IMG/VR virus record: IMGVR_UViG_3300042453_000531
Span: 1-26,144 of that record
Direction: 5' to 3' (one strand)
Origin: a virus
DNA length: 26,144 bases
Made by a program: the position numbers and the translations under genes. This document shows positions 18,593-26,144 of this stretch, one piece after another. The notes under the pieces are model-generated. The model searched no databases. It worked only from the letters and a program-made list of their open reading frames with translations, and was not told the origin of the DNA. Numbering within the stretch: the stretch's first letter is position 1; each line of letters begins with the position of its first letter.

Positions 18593-19845
18593 CCGAGGTT
18601 CTCCTTGAAACCGGATATAAGCCAAGAAGCCAGCAACGAGAGATTCACGATGCGGTGGCAGAACACAGGTTTGTGGTGGTTGTCGCTCACCGACGCATGG
18701 GTAAAACTGTGGCTGCGCTTAACCAGCTTATCCACTCAGCCCTCCAATGCGACAAGCCAGACCCAAGATTTGCCTACATTGCACCAACTTACGGACAGGC
18801 CAAGCGGGTTGCCTGGGACTACCTATGCAACTTCACGCGACCGCTCGAAGCCACGGCGAACATCTCGGAGCTAAAGGTTGACTTCTACGGACGACGGATA
18901 CAACTTTACGGCTCGGACAATCCTGACAGTCTTAGGGGCCAGTATTTTGACGGTGTTATTCTTGACGAGATCGGTGATCAAAACCCAAAGATATGGAACG
19001 AGATTGTCCGTCCTGCTCTCGCGGATCGCATGGGTTGGGCGCTATTTTTAGGAACGCCAAAGGGTGCTAACCACTTCAAAGACTTCCGAGACCGAGCAGA
19101 AAAAGAACCGGGATGGAAGTTACTTGAGTTCAAGGCTTCGCAGACGAGCATACTTCCGGAAGTTGAACTGCTCGCTGCCAAGAAAGAAATGGGCGAGGAC
19201 AAGTACGCCCAAGAATTTGAATGTTCCTTTGCGGCTGCGGTCGAAGGTTCATATTACGCCGCTTTACTTAACGCTCTCCCGACCGAAAGATTTAAGGAAT
19301 TTGCGCGGGACGATCTCTGTAAGACATATACGGCGTGGGACTTGGGTGTTGGTGATTCCACGGCCATCTGGGTCTGCCAGGTCGCGGGGCAAGAGCGTCG
19401 CTTATTTGATTTCGTGGAAAACCACGGAGTCGGCCTCGACTGGTATGTAAACTGGATCAAGAAGAACGGTTATACACAGGCAGAACACATCCTGCCGCAT
19501 GACGTAGAGGTCAGAGAACTGGGAACCGGAAAGAGTCGGAAAGAGGCTTTGCAGGACTTGGGACTAAACATCACTGTCTGCCCGCGAATCGGTGTAGACG
19601 ATGGGATACAAGCCGTCCGTAGGATGATTCCGAACTGCTGGTTCCACCCGAATGTAAAGCAGGGACTAGACGCGCTGCGTAACTATCGCCGGGAATACGA
19701 CGAGAAGCGTAGCGTGTTCTACGATAAACCGCTCCATGACTGGAGCTCACACGCTGCCGACGCATTTAGATACTTGGCTGTTGGCATGAACCAAACCTCA
19801 AGCTGGGGCAAGCCAATCACTCCAAACGTGAAATGGATCGTATAA
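18589..19845 (+). CDS. terL: Terminase large subunit
   Basis: 418 residues. Walker A VVAHRRMGKT (31-40), Walker B FDGVILDEIGD (120-130) with the catalytic Glu, LGTPKGANHF (154-163) coupling motif, then the RNase-H-like nuclease with YTAWDLGVGDSTAIW (247-261, Asp251) and a C-terminal Asp in WSSHAADAFRYL. The enzyme translocates DNA into the capsid with ATP and cuts concatemers. Its length (418) is at the short end of the family. The stop is followed at one base by the portal gene. Confidence 0.95.
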   Translation: MTEVLLETGYKPRSQQREIHDAVAEHRFVVVVAHRRMGKTVAALNQLIHSALQCDKPDPRFAYIAPTYGQAKRVAWDYLCNFTRPLEATANISELKVDFYGRRIQLYGSDNPDSLRGQYFDGVILDEIGDQNPKIWNEIVRPALADRMGWALFLGTPKGANHFKDFRDRAEKEPGWKLLEFKASQTSILPEVELLAAKKEMGEDKYAQEFECSFAAAVEGSYYAALLNALPTERFKEFARDDLCKTYTAWDLGVGDSTAIWVCQVAGQERRLFDFVENHGVGLDWYVNWIKKNGYTQAEHILPHDVEVRELGTGKSRKEALQDLGLNITVCPRIGVDDGIQAVRRMIPNCWFHPNVKQGLDALRNYRREYDEKRSVFYDKPLHDWSSHAADAFRYLAVGMNQTSSWGKPITPNVKWIV

Positions 19846-19846
19846 G

Positions 19847-21904
19847 ATGAATGAAGAAACCCTAAAAGGCATACTCGAAGATGAGATAGACAACGCGATT
19901 GGCTATCTAGAAACCGAGACCACAGAATCTCGCCGCAAAGCTATCGAGTATTACAACGGCGAGGAGTACGGCAACGAGGTCGAGGGTCGGTCGCGCATTG
20001 TGACCCGCGAGGTGGCCGAAGCTGTGGACGGTGCTATGCCTGCGCTCATGCGTGTCTTTACCGCTTCCGAAGAGACTGTTGTTTTTGAACCACACGGACC
20101 GGAAGATGTAGACGCCGCAGAGCAAGCCACCAAGATGTGTAACTGGGTGTTCATGCGCGATAACCCCGGCATCTCAATCCTGCACACCATGATCAAAGAC
20201 GCCTTGCTCTCCAAGACAGGAACCGTCAAGGTCTACTGGAAAGACGAGACCGAGGTCAACACCGAGAAGTACGAGAACCTTTCTGCCGAAGAGTTGGCAC
20301 TCTTGCTTGCCGATGAGCAGTATGAAGTCGTCAGCCAAGACCAGCGCCAGATTGGGGAAATCCCTGCCCTGCCGACACCGGAAGAGATCGCGCTTGCCCA
20401 GCAGACCGGACAGCCCCCGATGCCCCGCATGGAGCCGGTGTTTGCCTACGATGTAAAGATCAAGAAGATGGACAAGAAGGGTCGGGTGGTCATCGAGAAC
20501 ATCCCGCCCGAAGAGTTCATCGTCAGCAAGAAAACCATTCAACTCAAGGATTCCCCGTTCTGCGCCCACCGCCGCTTGGTGACCCGCTCGGAACTCGTGG
20601 CAATGGGGTTTGATAAGGACGAGATCTATAACCTTCCGTCTTACGAAGATCTGACCTACACGCCAGAGCGCGTGGCTCGTTACTCCAATGGCGAGCAACC
20701 GGATGACGACAGCCTGGACCCGTCCATGCAGTTGGTGGAGACCTTCGAGGCATACATTCGGGTGGACTACGACGAGGACGGCATTGCCGAATTGCGTCGT
20801 GTCATCTACGCCGGAATGAACATTTTGGAGAACGAGGAGATCGACTACCTCCCGTTTGCCTCCATCTGCCCGATTCCGCTGCCGCACAAGTTCTTTGGAC
20901 AGTCGCTGGCCGACCGGACAATGGATCTCCAGATCATCAAGTCCACGCTGACCCGTCAGATTCTCGACAACCTGTACCTGACCAACAACGCTCGGGTCGT
21001 GGCTGTAGACGGACAGGTCAACCTAGACGACCTGCTGACCGTTACTCCGGGTGGTGTGGTACGGGTGAAAAACCCTGCCGCCATCCAGCAGTTGCCCGTC
21101 CAAGCAGTCGCAGGGCAGTCCTTCCCGATGCTGGAATACATGGACAACATCCAAGCCAAGCGCACGGGTGTTACCGAAGCCTCGCAGGGATTGGACCCCA
21201 ACATTCTGCAAAACACCACGGCTACGGCAATTGCGGCCATGCAGAACGCCTCGGCTGGAAAACTGGAACTGATTGCCCGTATCTTTGCTGAGACCGGCAT
21301 CAAGGACATCTTCCGCAACATCCTGCACCTGCTCTGCAAGTACCAAGACAAACCCCGGGTCATCCGTTTACAAGGCAAGTTTGTGCCGATGGACCCCCGC
21401 GAGTGGGATACCGAGTACGACGTTACCATCAACGTGGGTCTCGGAACCGGGACCAAGCAAGAGCAGATGGCGATGCTTGGGATGGTGCTCCAGAAGCAAG
21501 AGCAGATCATTCAGCAGTACGGACCCGCAAACCCGCTGGTGTCCGTTGGGCAGTACCGGCAGACGCTAGGCAAGTTCATCGAAGCTGCTGGGTTTAAAGA
21601 CTCAAGCCGGTTCTTTAAAGAAATTACGCCAGAGATTGACGCTCAACTGTCTCAGCCAGCGCCGCAACAGCAGGGTGCTGACCCCATGACCCAAGCAATC
21701 ATGGCCCAAGCTCAGGCTCAGATTCAGGCAATGATGGCAAAGGCCGAAGCCGACATCCAAGTCAAGCGTGACAAAGCGATGGCCGATATTGCAATCGCGC
21801 AGGAAAAAGCCGCCGCAGACATTCGGCTTAAGCAAGAACAGTTCGCCGCAGAGACAAGACTCGAAGCCACCAAAATTGGCATGAACATCGCTCAAGGAAT
21901 GTAA
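19847..21904 (+). CDS. Portal protein (P22-like)
   Basis: 685 residues. N-terminal helical part (MNEETLKGILEDEIDNAIGY; RRKAIEYYNGEEYGNEVEGR), the core VEGRSRIVTREVAEAVDGAM, IKDALLSKTGTVKVYWKDET, DSLDPSMQLVETFEAYIRVD and SICPIPLPHKFFGQSLADRT, and the middle TRQILDNLYLTNNARVV place it in the P22-type portal family. The C-terminus from about 620 is a long Ala/Lys/Glu coiled coil (MAKAEADIQVKRDKAMADIA). It forms the dodecameric ring through which DNA enters. The start follows terL by one base. Confidence 0.92.
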   Translation: MNEETLKGILEDEIDNAIGYLETETTESRRKAIEYYNGEEYGNEVEGRSRIVTREVAEAVDGAMPALMRVFTASEETVVFEPHGPEDVDAAEQATKMCNWVFMRDNPGISILHTMIKDALLSKTGTVKVYWKDETEVNTEKYENLSAEELALLLADEQYEVVSQDQRQIGEIPALPTPEEIALAQQTGQPPMPRMEPVFAYDVKIKKMDKKGRVVIENIPPEEFIVSKKTIQLKDSPFCAHRRLVTRSELVAMGFDKDEIYNLPSYEDLTYTPERVARYSNGEQPDDDSLDPSMQLVETFEAYIRVDYDEDGIAELRRVIYAGMNILENEEIDYLPFASICPIPLPHKFFGQSLADRTMDLQIIKSTLTRQILDNLYLTNNARVVAVDGQVNLDDLLTVTPGGVVRVKNPAAIQQLPVQAVAGQSFPMLEYMDNIQAKRTGVTEASQGLDPNILQNTTATAIAAMQNASAGKLELIARIFAETGIKDIFRNILHLLCKYQDKPRVIRLQGKFVPMDPREWDTEYDVTINVGLGTGTKQEQMAMLGMVLQKQEQIIQQYGPANPLVSVGQYRQTLGKFIEAAGFKDSSRFFKEITPEIDAQLSQPAPQQQGADPMTQAIMAQAQAQIQAMMAKAEADIQVKRDKAMADIAIAQEKAAADIRLKQEQFAAETRLEATKIGMNIAQGM

Positions 21905-23641
21905 ATGGCAACATATACCGACCAACAGATTTCGGATTACATCTCCCAATCCGGGATTACAGGCAACTATCAAGAGATTGCTCGCCAAGCCGCTAATGCC
22001 GGTGTTTCTGCCGAGCAGATGGGTCGTGTTCTTGGTTTTAAGCCGTCTGATGTAGTGGCGTACACCTCCAACATTGGGGTAAACCTTCCGACCTCCCGCG
22101 CAACTCGTGAAGAGGTCGTTACAGACGCTTATCTGAACCAGTACGGTCGTGCGCCTACGGACGCAGAACTTGAGGGTGGCGTCAATTTCTTGGCTGGAGG
22201 AGGTAGCGTCCAGCAAGGAACCGGAAACCTATCGCGCTCGCTTGAAGGCTACAACTACGATGTTCAGGACATTACGGCGGCGTTCCGTCAGGTCTATGGT
22301 CGCAACCCCACACAAGATGAGTTTGTAAAAACTGCCTCTAGCCTAGGATTAGATAATGTAAATCGTAATATCTTGCAATTTGATTCCTACCAAGACGCAT
22401 TGGTCAATGAGGTACTGCAAAACAATCTGCGGGCAAACCCAAACAACCCAGATGCCGCTTACCAATCCACAATCCGTCAGGCATTAAAAGAAGGCGTGAC
22501 CGTAGATCAACTGGCACGCGCTACCGGATTTGGTGCAGATGTAATTCAAAAGTATGCCGCCGCAAACCAATTAGGCCAGCTTCAAACCTACGAGGCTTTG
22601 CGGGCTGCGAACCCGTTCCGCACCTCGGCCACGGTTGCCGCCATTGAGTCTGATCCTTATGGTGGACGATTTGCTACTGTAAATCCATACACCACAGAGG
22701 GCATCAACCTCTCAAAAACTCGAGCTGGCGATTTTGTCCAATATACAAGCCCCGTCACCCGGCAACCATTAACGGTACGGTTTGAAAACGGGCAACTTAC
22801 AGTTCAGTCCGGCGAGCAAGTAATGCAGGGCGACAACGCAACACAAGCCATCGCAAGATCGTTTGCTGCTGGAACTTTGACTCAGCCTGAATATGACCAA
22901 ATGGTCAGAGACTTGCGGGGCGCTAGGTCAATGACCGAGGTCTACGACGCTTTATCAAAACCGCAGGCACAGGTTGTTATGGACCCCAAATATGGTTTCC
23001 AAGTGGGTCAAGGAAAAACCTTGGCAGAAGCACAAGCAAATGCTGTTCCAATCCAAAACCTTGTAAACCAAGTCAATCTGGGCGTAATGCCCGGCGTATC
23101 TACAATCCAAAAGTTAGCCAAGACACAAGGCGTTCCATATGTTTACACGCCAGAGATGTTTGGGATGCAGACCAATGCGCGTGGCGGGTTTGACTATACG
23201 GCCACACCAACCTTCTCAACAACACAAACGCCTGGACAAGTGGTCACGCAACAGAATTTCGGCCAAAACCTGCAAAACCTAGTTAACAAAATAACCAACC
23301 AGTTTGGTCAGGTATACGATGTAAGAACCCCATTGTCGGGCGGCTATTACTCTGAGCGCGGGTTCGAGCCTACATTTACACCGATTGGAACGGCCCCAAC
23401 CTTCCGCTCCGGTGTTGCTGGCTATGTTCCGCAAGCCGAGTTGCCGCAAGGCTTCCAGTTTGGAACCAATCAGGTGGTCGCCCCGACCCCAGTATTTACG
23501 CCAGGCAAGTTCAATTTAAGTCAGATGCAAAACATGGCAAATATGGGCGAAATTAGGAACAACGCAATTATTGGCTATTCGGCAGACGGACAGCCAATTT
23601 TTGCCGCTCCTGCTGCCCCCTCTGATGGAGGCAATGCCTAA
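21905..23641 (+). CDS. Virion-associated protein of unknown role
   Basis: 578 residues, placed between portal and scaffold. Two copies of a YGRxPTxxE motif (80-88 and 131-139, 51 residues apart) recall DUF4214-like repeats, and a helical block (AGVSAEQMGRVLGFKPSDVV) recurs in degenerate form later (EGVTVDQLARATGFGADVIQ). C-terminal part is Gln/Asn/Thr-rich with low complexity (TTQTPGQVVTQQNFGQNLQN). A structural, possibly internal or ejected, protein is the likely role from position alone. The ATG follows the portal stop directly (TAAATG). Confidence 0.6.
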   Translation: MATYTDQQISDYISQSGITGNYQEIARQAANAGVSAEQMGRVLGFKPSDVVAYTSNIGVNLPTSRATREEVVTDAYLNQYGRAPTDAELEGGVNFLAGGGSVQQGTGNLSRSLEGYNYDVQDITAAFRQVYGRNPTQDEFVKTASSLGLDNVNRNILQFDSYQDALVNEVLQNNLRANPNNPDAAYQSTIRQALKEGVTVDQLARATGFGADVIQKYAAANQLGQLQTYEALRAANPFRTSATVAAIESDPYGGRFATVNPYTTEGINLSKTRAGDFVQYTSPVTRQPLTVRFENGQLTVQSGEQVMQGDNATQAIARSFAAGTLTQPEYDQMVRDLRGARSMTEVYDALSKPQAQVVMDPKYGFQVGQGKTLAEAQANAVPIQNLVNQVNLGVMPGVSTIQKLAKTQGVPYVYTPEMFGMQTNARGGFDYTATPTFSTTQTPGQVVTQQNFGQNLQNLVNKITNQFGQVYDVRTPLSGGYYSERGFEPTFTPIGTAPTFRSGVAGYVPQAELPQGFQFGTNQVVAPTPVFTPGKFNLSQMQNMANMGEIRNNAIIGYSADGQPIFAAPAAPSDGGNA

Positions 23642-23872
23642 TTGGACAAAGCTGCAAGAGCGCAGAATTTACTGACCGACGAGTTTTTTACAGATGTTGT
23701 AAAAACGCAACGCGAGTTGTATATTTACAACATTGTCAACAGTAGTCCTGAACAGGTGGACGAGCGTGAATCCGCTTACACCAAGCTTCGGGCGCTGGAT
23801 GAATTTATCGCCACCCTTGAATCCTTGGCTAAACAGCCCGAGGTGGAAAAGAAGCGATGGAAGGTTTTTTAA
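23642..23872 (+). CDS. Unknown small virion-region protein
   Basis: 76 residues from TTG at 23642, directly after the upstream stop; GGAGG at 23626-23630 is the ribosome site. ARAQNLLTDEFFTDVVKTQR, NSSPEQVDERESAYTKLRAL and DEFIATLESLAKQPEVEK form three helices, the pattern of a small protein frequently found between portal and scaffold genes in related podoviruses. No function is known; a capsid-assembly helper is possible. Confidence 0.6.
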   Translation: MDKAARAQNLLTDEFFTDVVKTQRELYIYNIVNSSPEQVDERESAYTKLRALDEFIATLESLAKQPEVEKKRWKVF

Positions 23873-23889
23873 TTTACTAGGAGTCACAA

Positions 23890-24840
23890 ATGGACGACAG
23901 CAACCCGCAAGGGACTGCCAAAACCGTAGACCAAGCCGCAGCACAGATTTTTGGGATGCTTGATCCGCAACAGCCTGAAGAGGGCCAAGTTGAGGAAGTA
24001 GCAGCAGAAGAGACCGCAGAATATGTGGAATCCGAACCCGAGGAAATGGAAGCCGCATCCGAGGAAGCCGTAGAAGCAGAAGAGCCACCCCGCTACCGTG
24101 TCAAAGTTGACAACGAGGAAGTGGAGGTTACGCTTGATGAGCTTTTAAAGGGCTATTCTCGAACTTCGGACTACACCAAAAAGACGCAGACTCTAGCCGA
24201 ACAGCGTAAGCAAATAGAAGCTGAACGCCAACGGATAGACGAGGCCGCCAAACTGCGTGACCAGTACGCCCAAAGGCTAGGTGTCATCGAACAGATGCTC
24301 AATTCACAGCCGGAGGAAAACCTCGCCGAACTCAAGGAAACCGACCCGATTCAATACACGATGAAGGTCGCCGAAAAGATGGAGCGAGAGAAGCAACTTG
24401 CGGTAATCCGTCAAGAACGACAGGCGATTGCAGCACGACAGCAAGCGGAGCAACAGGAGCAACTGAAACGACATCTTTCGTCGGAAGCCGATAAATTAAA
24501 GTCGGCCATCCCTGACATGGCAGATGAAGTCAAGGGCGAAGTTATCCGTAAGGAAATTAAAGACTTTGCGAAATCTATCGGGTTCTCAGACCAAGAACTC
24601 GCGCAAGTCTACGACCACCGCGCTGTGCTGACGCTGTATGAGGCGATGCAATGGCGCAAGTTACAGCAGGGCAAGGTTCAATCTTCTAAGAAGGTTTCTG
24701 AAGCCCCCAAAATGCTCAAGCCGGGCACGACTGGTAAACAGACGACGGCAGAGCAGGATGCAGTTAAAAAGCTACAGCAACGGCTCTCCAAGACTGGAGA
24801 TCGCCGGGATGCTGCCCGATTATTGGAAAAATTCCTTTAA
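23890..24840 (+). CDS. Scaffold protein
   Basis: 316 residues. Acidic N-terminus (EEGQVEEVAAEETAEYVESE; many Glu to about 75), a conserved RYRVKVDNEEVEVTLDELLK segment (about 76-95) with GYSRTSDYTKKTQTLAEQRK, a long coiled coil (about 100-205), and a basic C-terminal region (GTTGKQTTAEQDAVKKLQQR). The YSRTSDYTKKTQ motif is characteristic of scaffolds or internal proteins preceding SU10-type capsid genes. It guides coat assembly and leaves or is internal. AGGAG at 23879-23883 precedes the ATG. Confidence 0.85.
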   Translation: MDDSNPQGTAKTVDQAAAQIFGMLDPQQPEEGQVEEVAAEETAEYVESEPEEMEAASEEAVEAEEPPRYRVKVDNEEVEVTLDELLKGYSRTSDYTKKTQTLAEQRKQIEAERQRIDEAAKLRDQYAQRLGVIEQMLNSQPEENLAELKETDPIQYTMKVAEKMEREKQLAVIRQERQAIAARQQAEQQEQLKRHLSSEADKLKSAIPDMADEVKGEVIRKEIKDFAKSIGFSDQELAQVYDHRAVLTLYEAMQWRKLQQGKVQSSKKVSEAPKMLKPGTTGKQTTAEQDAVKKLQQRLSKTGDRRDAARLLEKFL

Positions 24841-24850
24841 GGAGTAAGAA

Positions 24851-25804
24851 ATGACTGTCCCCTCAAATACCTACCTGCGCTACACCTCGATTGGTGTACG
24901 CGAGGATCTTTCTGATGTTATTTATAGCATCAGCCCCACCGACACGCCCATCATGTCGTCTATCGGCAAAACCAAGGCTACCAACACCCTGCACGAGTGG
25001 CAGACCGACAGCCTGGCCGCTGCTACGACCAACAACGCCCTGATCGAAGGTGATGACGCTACCGCTGCTTCCCTGTCGCCCACGGTTCGTCTGACCAACT
25101 TTACACAGATCGTTGGTAAAACTGTTCAGATCTCCGGTACGCTGGAAGCCGTTGACAAGGCAGGACGTAAGTCTGAGAAGGCTTATCAGCTTGCCAAAGC
25201 ATCGAGCGAGATCAAGCGTGACATCGAGACCATCCTGACCGCCAACCAAGCCAAGACCAACGGTACGGCTACCTCTGGCGCTCGTAAGATGGGTTCGTTG
25301 CTGTCATGGATCACGACCAACGTCAGCAAAGGTTCGGCTGGTACGAACCCGACCGGCGACGGTTCCGATGTACGTTCCGACACCACAACCCGCACTTTCC
25401 TTGAGTCCATGCTCAAAGAAGTGGCCCAGGAAATCTTCACCGAAGGCGGCACGCCCAAGATGCTGGTTGTTCCTCCTGGCCTGAAGGCTACGGTATCGGG
25501 CTTCCCCGGTGTTGCAGAGCAGCGTTATGTGACCGGCGCAGAGCCGACCACGATTGTTGCTGCCGCTGGTGCATACCTGTCGGACTTCGGTCTCATCTCC
25601 ATCGTGCCGGATCGCTTTATGCGGACGACCGATGCGCTGATGCTTGATCCTGAGTACGCAGCCCTGGCTTACCTCCGTCCGTTCCAGACCAATGATCTGG
25701 CTAAGACTGGTGACTCTGAAAAGACCCAGATCCTTGCCGAACTCACGCTGGAAATGCGGAATGAGAAGGCTCATGGCGGTATCTTTGATATCAAAGCAGC
25801 CTAA
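24851..25804 (+). CDS. Major capsid protein (SU10-type)
   Basis: 317 residues. VREDLSDVIYSISPTDTPIM, then SSIGKTKATNTLHEWQTDSL and LTNFTQIVGKTVQISGTLEA match the SU10-like major capsid family (HK97 fold), ending ELTLEMRNEKAHGGIFDIKA. Several hundred copies build the icosahedral head. Codon use is unusually even and G+C-rich, as expected for the most highly expressed gene. AAGGAG at 24838-24843 gives a strong ribosome site. A perfect terminator follows at 25818-25847, limiting read-through to the genes behind. Confidence 0.95.
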   Translation: MTVPSNTYLRYTSIGVREDLSDVIYSISPTDTPIMSSIGKTKATNTLHEWQTDSLAAATTNNALIEGDDATAASLSPTVRLTNFTQIVGKTVQISGTLEAVDKAGRKSEKAYQLAKASSEIKRDIETILTANQAKTNGTATSGARKMGSLLSWITTNVSKGSAGTNPTGDGSDVRSDTTTRTFLESMLKEVAQEIFTEGGTPKMLVVPPGLKATVSGFPGVAEQRYVTGAEPTTIVAAAGAYLSDFGLISIVPDRFMRTTDALMLDPEYAALAYLRPFQTNDLAKTGDSEKTQILAELTLEMRNEKAHGGIFDIKAA

Positions 25805-25817
25805 AGTGTTGTAGAAT

Positions 25818-25847
25818 CGGGGGTGGGCCAGTCCCACTCCCGTTTTT
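25818..25847 (+). terminator. Strong Rho-independent terminator after capsid gene
   Basis: CGGGGGTGGG (25818-25827) pairs over ten positions (one G-U) with CCCACTCCCG (25833-25842), loop CCAGT, followed by TTTTT (25843-25847). It ends the capsid transcript; GGAGAA, the ribosome site for the next gene, directly follows the T-run. TGTAGAATC just before the stem is repeated at 14754-14762. Confidence 0.85.
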
Positions 25848-25856
25848 GGAGAACAA

Positions 25857-26144
25857 GTGTTAAAACTTGGAACTGAAGTAGTCAACGGCGAAGTTAGAAC
25901 CACCTACGCAGATGGCGAAGGAAACCTAGTCGTCAAAGCGCAAACAAACCTTACCCCAATCATCGAGGCCAACAAAGCGGCCTATAACTCCACAGACGAG
26001 CGAACACGATGGGGAGAACTTAGCAGGGTTGCAGAAATACCATTCGCAGTCATAGAAGATCTAAACAAGCAAGGCATTATGCGCGGCTTTGTTGTGCTCG
26101 ACCAAAAGCGCATGAAGGCGTGGCTAAATAATCCCGATAATCGG
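25857..26144 (+). CDS. Post-capsid structural-region protein, 3' truncated
   Basis: 96 codons visible from GTG at 25857 (ribosome site GGAGAA at 25848-25853), open to the window end. Visible protein: LKLGTEVVNGEVRTTYADG, LTPIIEANKAAYNSTDERTR, WGELSRVAEIPFAVIEDLNK, KRMKAWLNNPDNR. The L-x-R-V-A-x-I-P...D-L...W-L-N-x-P-x-N-R pattern is typical of a small protein following the capsid gene in podoviruses with SU10-type capsids; function unknown, possibly head completion. Confidence 0.65.
   Translation, partial: MLKLGTEVVNGEVRTTYADGEGNLVVKAQTNLTPIIEANKAAYNSTDERTRWGELSRVAEIPFAVIEDLNKQGIMRGFVVLDQKRMKAWLNNPDNR

Noticed and set aside
20174-20887. 237-codon minus-strand frame inside the portal gene
   Set aside because: Antisense shadow of a conserved structural gene; no ribosome site or homology style.
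21602-22216. 204-codon minus-strand frame across the portal/virion protein border
   Set aside because: Composition is that of a Gln/Ala codon shadow; no sensible domain.
25304-25903. 199-codon minus-strand frame over the capsid gene end
   Set aside because: Crosses a strong terminator and lies antisense to the capsid gene.

Overview
This window is a near-gapless stretch of a double-stranded DNA tailed bacteriophage genome, most likely a short-tailed (podovirus-like) phage of a Gram-negative, probably proteobacterial, host. The virion signature is a P22-type portal, an SU10-type major capsid protein, an acidic scaffold and a terminase pair. I see no tape measure, sheath or tail tube gene. The host guess rests on protein style only and is weak. 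No tRNA, rRNA, CRISPR array, insertion sequence, integrase or lysogeny repressor was recognised.

Layout. (1) 1-5469, plus strand: end of the late region, with a truncated tail fibre, a glycine-rich adhesin-like protein, a fibre-associated small protein, then a lysis and accessory cassette (single-span holin candidate, HslV-like Ntn hydrolase, metallophosphoesterase, coiled-coil membrane protein, 3-TM holin candidate, GIY-YIG homing endonuclease, GH24 endolysin). (2) 5416-12490, minus strand: early/middle genes for nucleotide and DNA metabolism (HNH-AP2 homing endonuclease, MazG-like pyrophosphohydrolase, SSB-like protein, HTH protein, two very small membrane proteins, YqaJ/lambda-type exonuclease, sigma-region-4-like protein, glycosyltransferase, Ref-like nuclease, cytosine-C5 methyltransferase, NinB, PAPS-reductase-like protein, replication-initiation-like protein, PD-(D/E)XK-like protein). 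(3) 12490-12587: divergent promoter/operator. (4) 12587-14775, plus strand: early genes with an annealing protein and a pile of tiny overlapping regulators. (5) 14860-17673: tiny lysine-rich proteins, two SAM methyltransferases and a SAP plus possible ADP-ribosyltransferase protein. (6) 17679-26144: packaging and head genes (TerS, a DPPY methyltransferase, TerL, portal, two virion proteins, scaffold, major capsid protein, truncated post-capsid gene). The late genes at both ends run in the same direction, so the missing tail genes probably lie outside the window, joining right end to left end.

How it works together. Minus-strand exonuclease, SSB-like protein, NinB, Ref-like nuclease and PD-(D/E)XK-like protein together with the plus-strand annealing protein make a full phage recombination toolkit, split across the divergent promoter. 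Three or four methyltransferases, a PAPS-reductase-like protein and a glycosyltransferase suggest nucleic-acid or surface modification.

Most noteworthy: a 390-base gene-free, densely folded stretch (11791-12181) with mutually exclusive pairings ending in a U-tract, in front of the replication gene; a 310-codon open frame lying almost wholly inside the cytosine methyltransferase gene; an HslV-like Ntn hydrolase in the lysis region; and a terminator-plus-ribosome-site cassette used twice.
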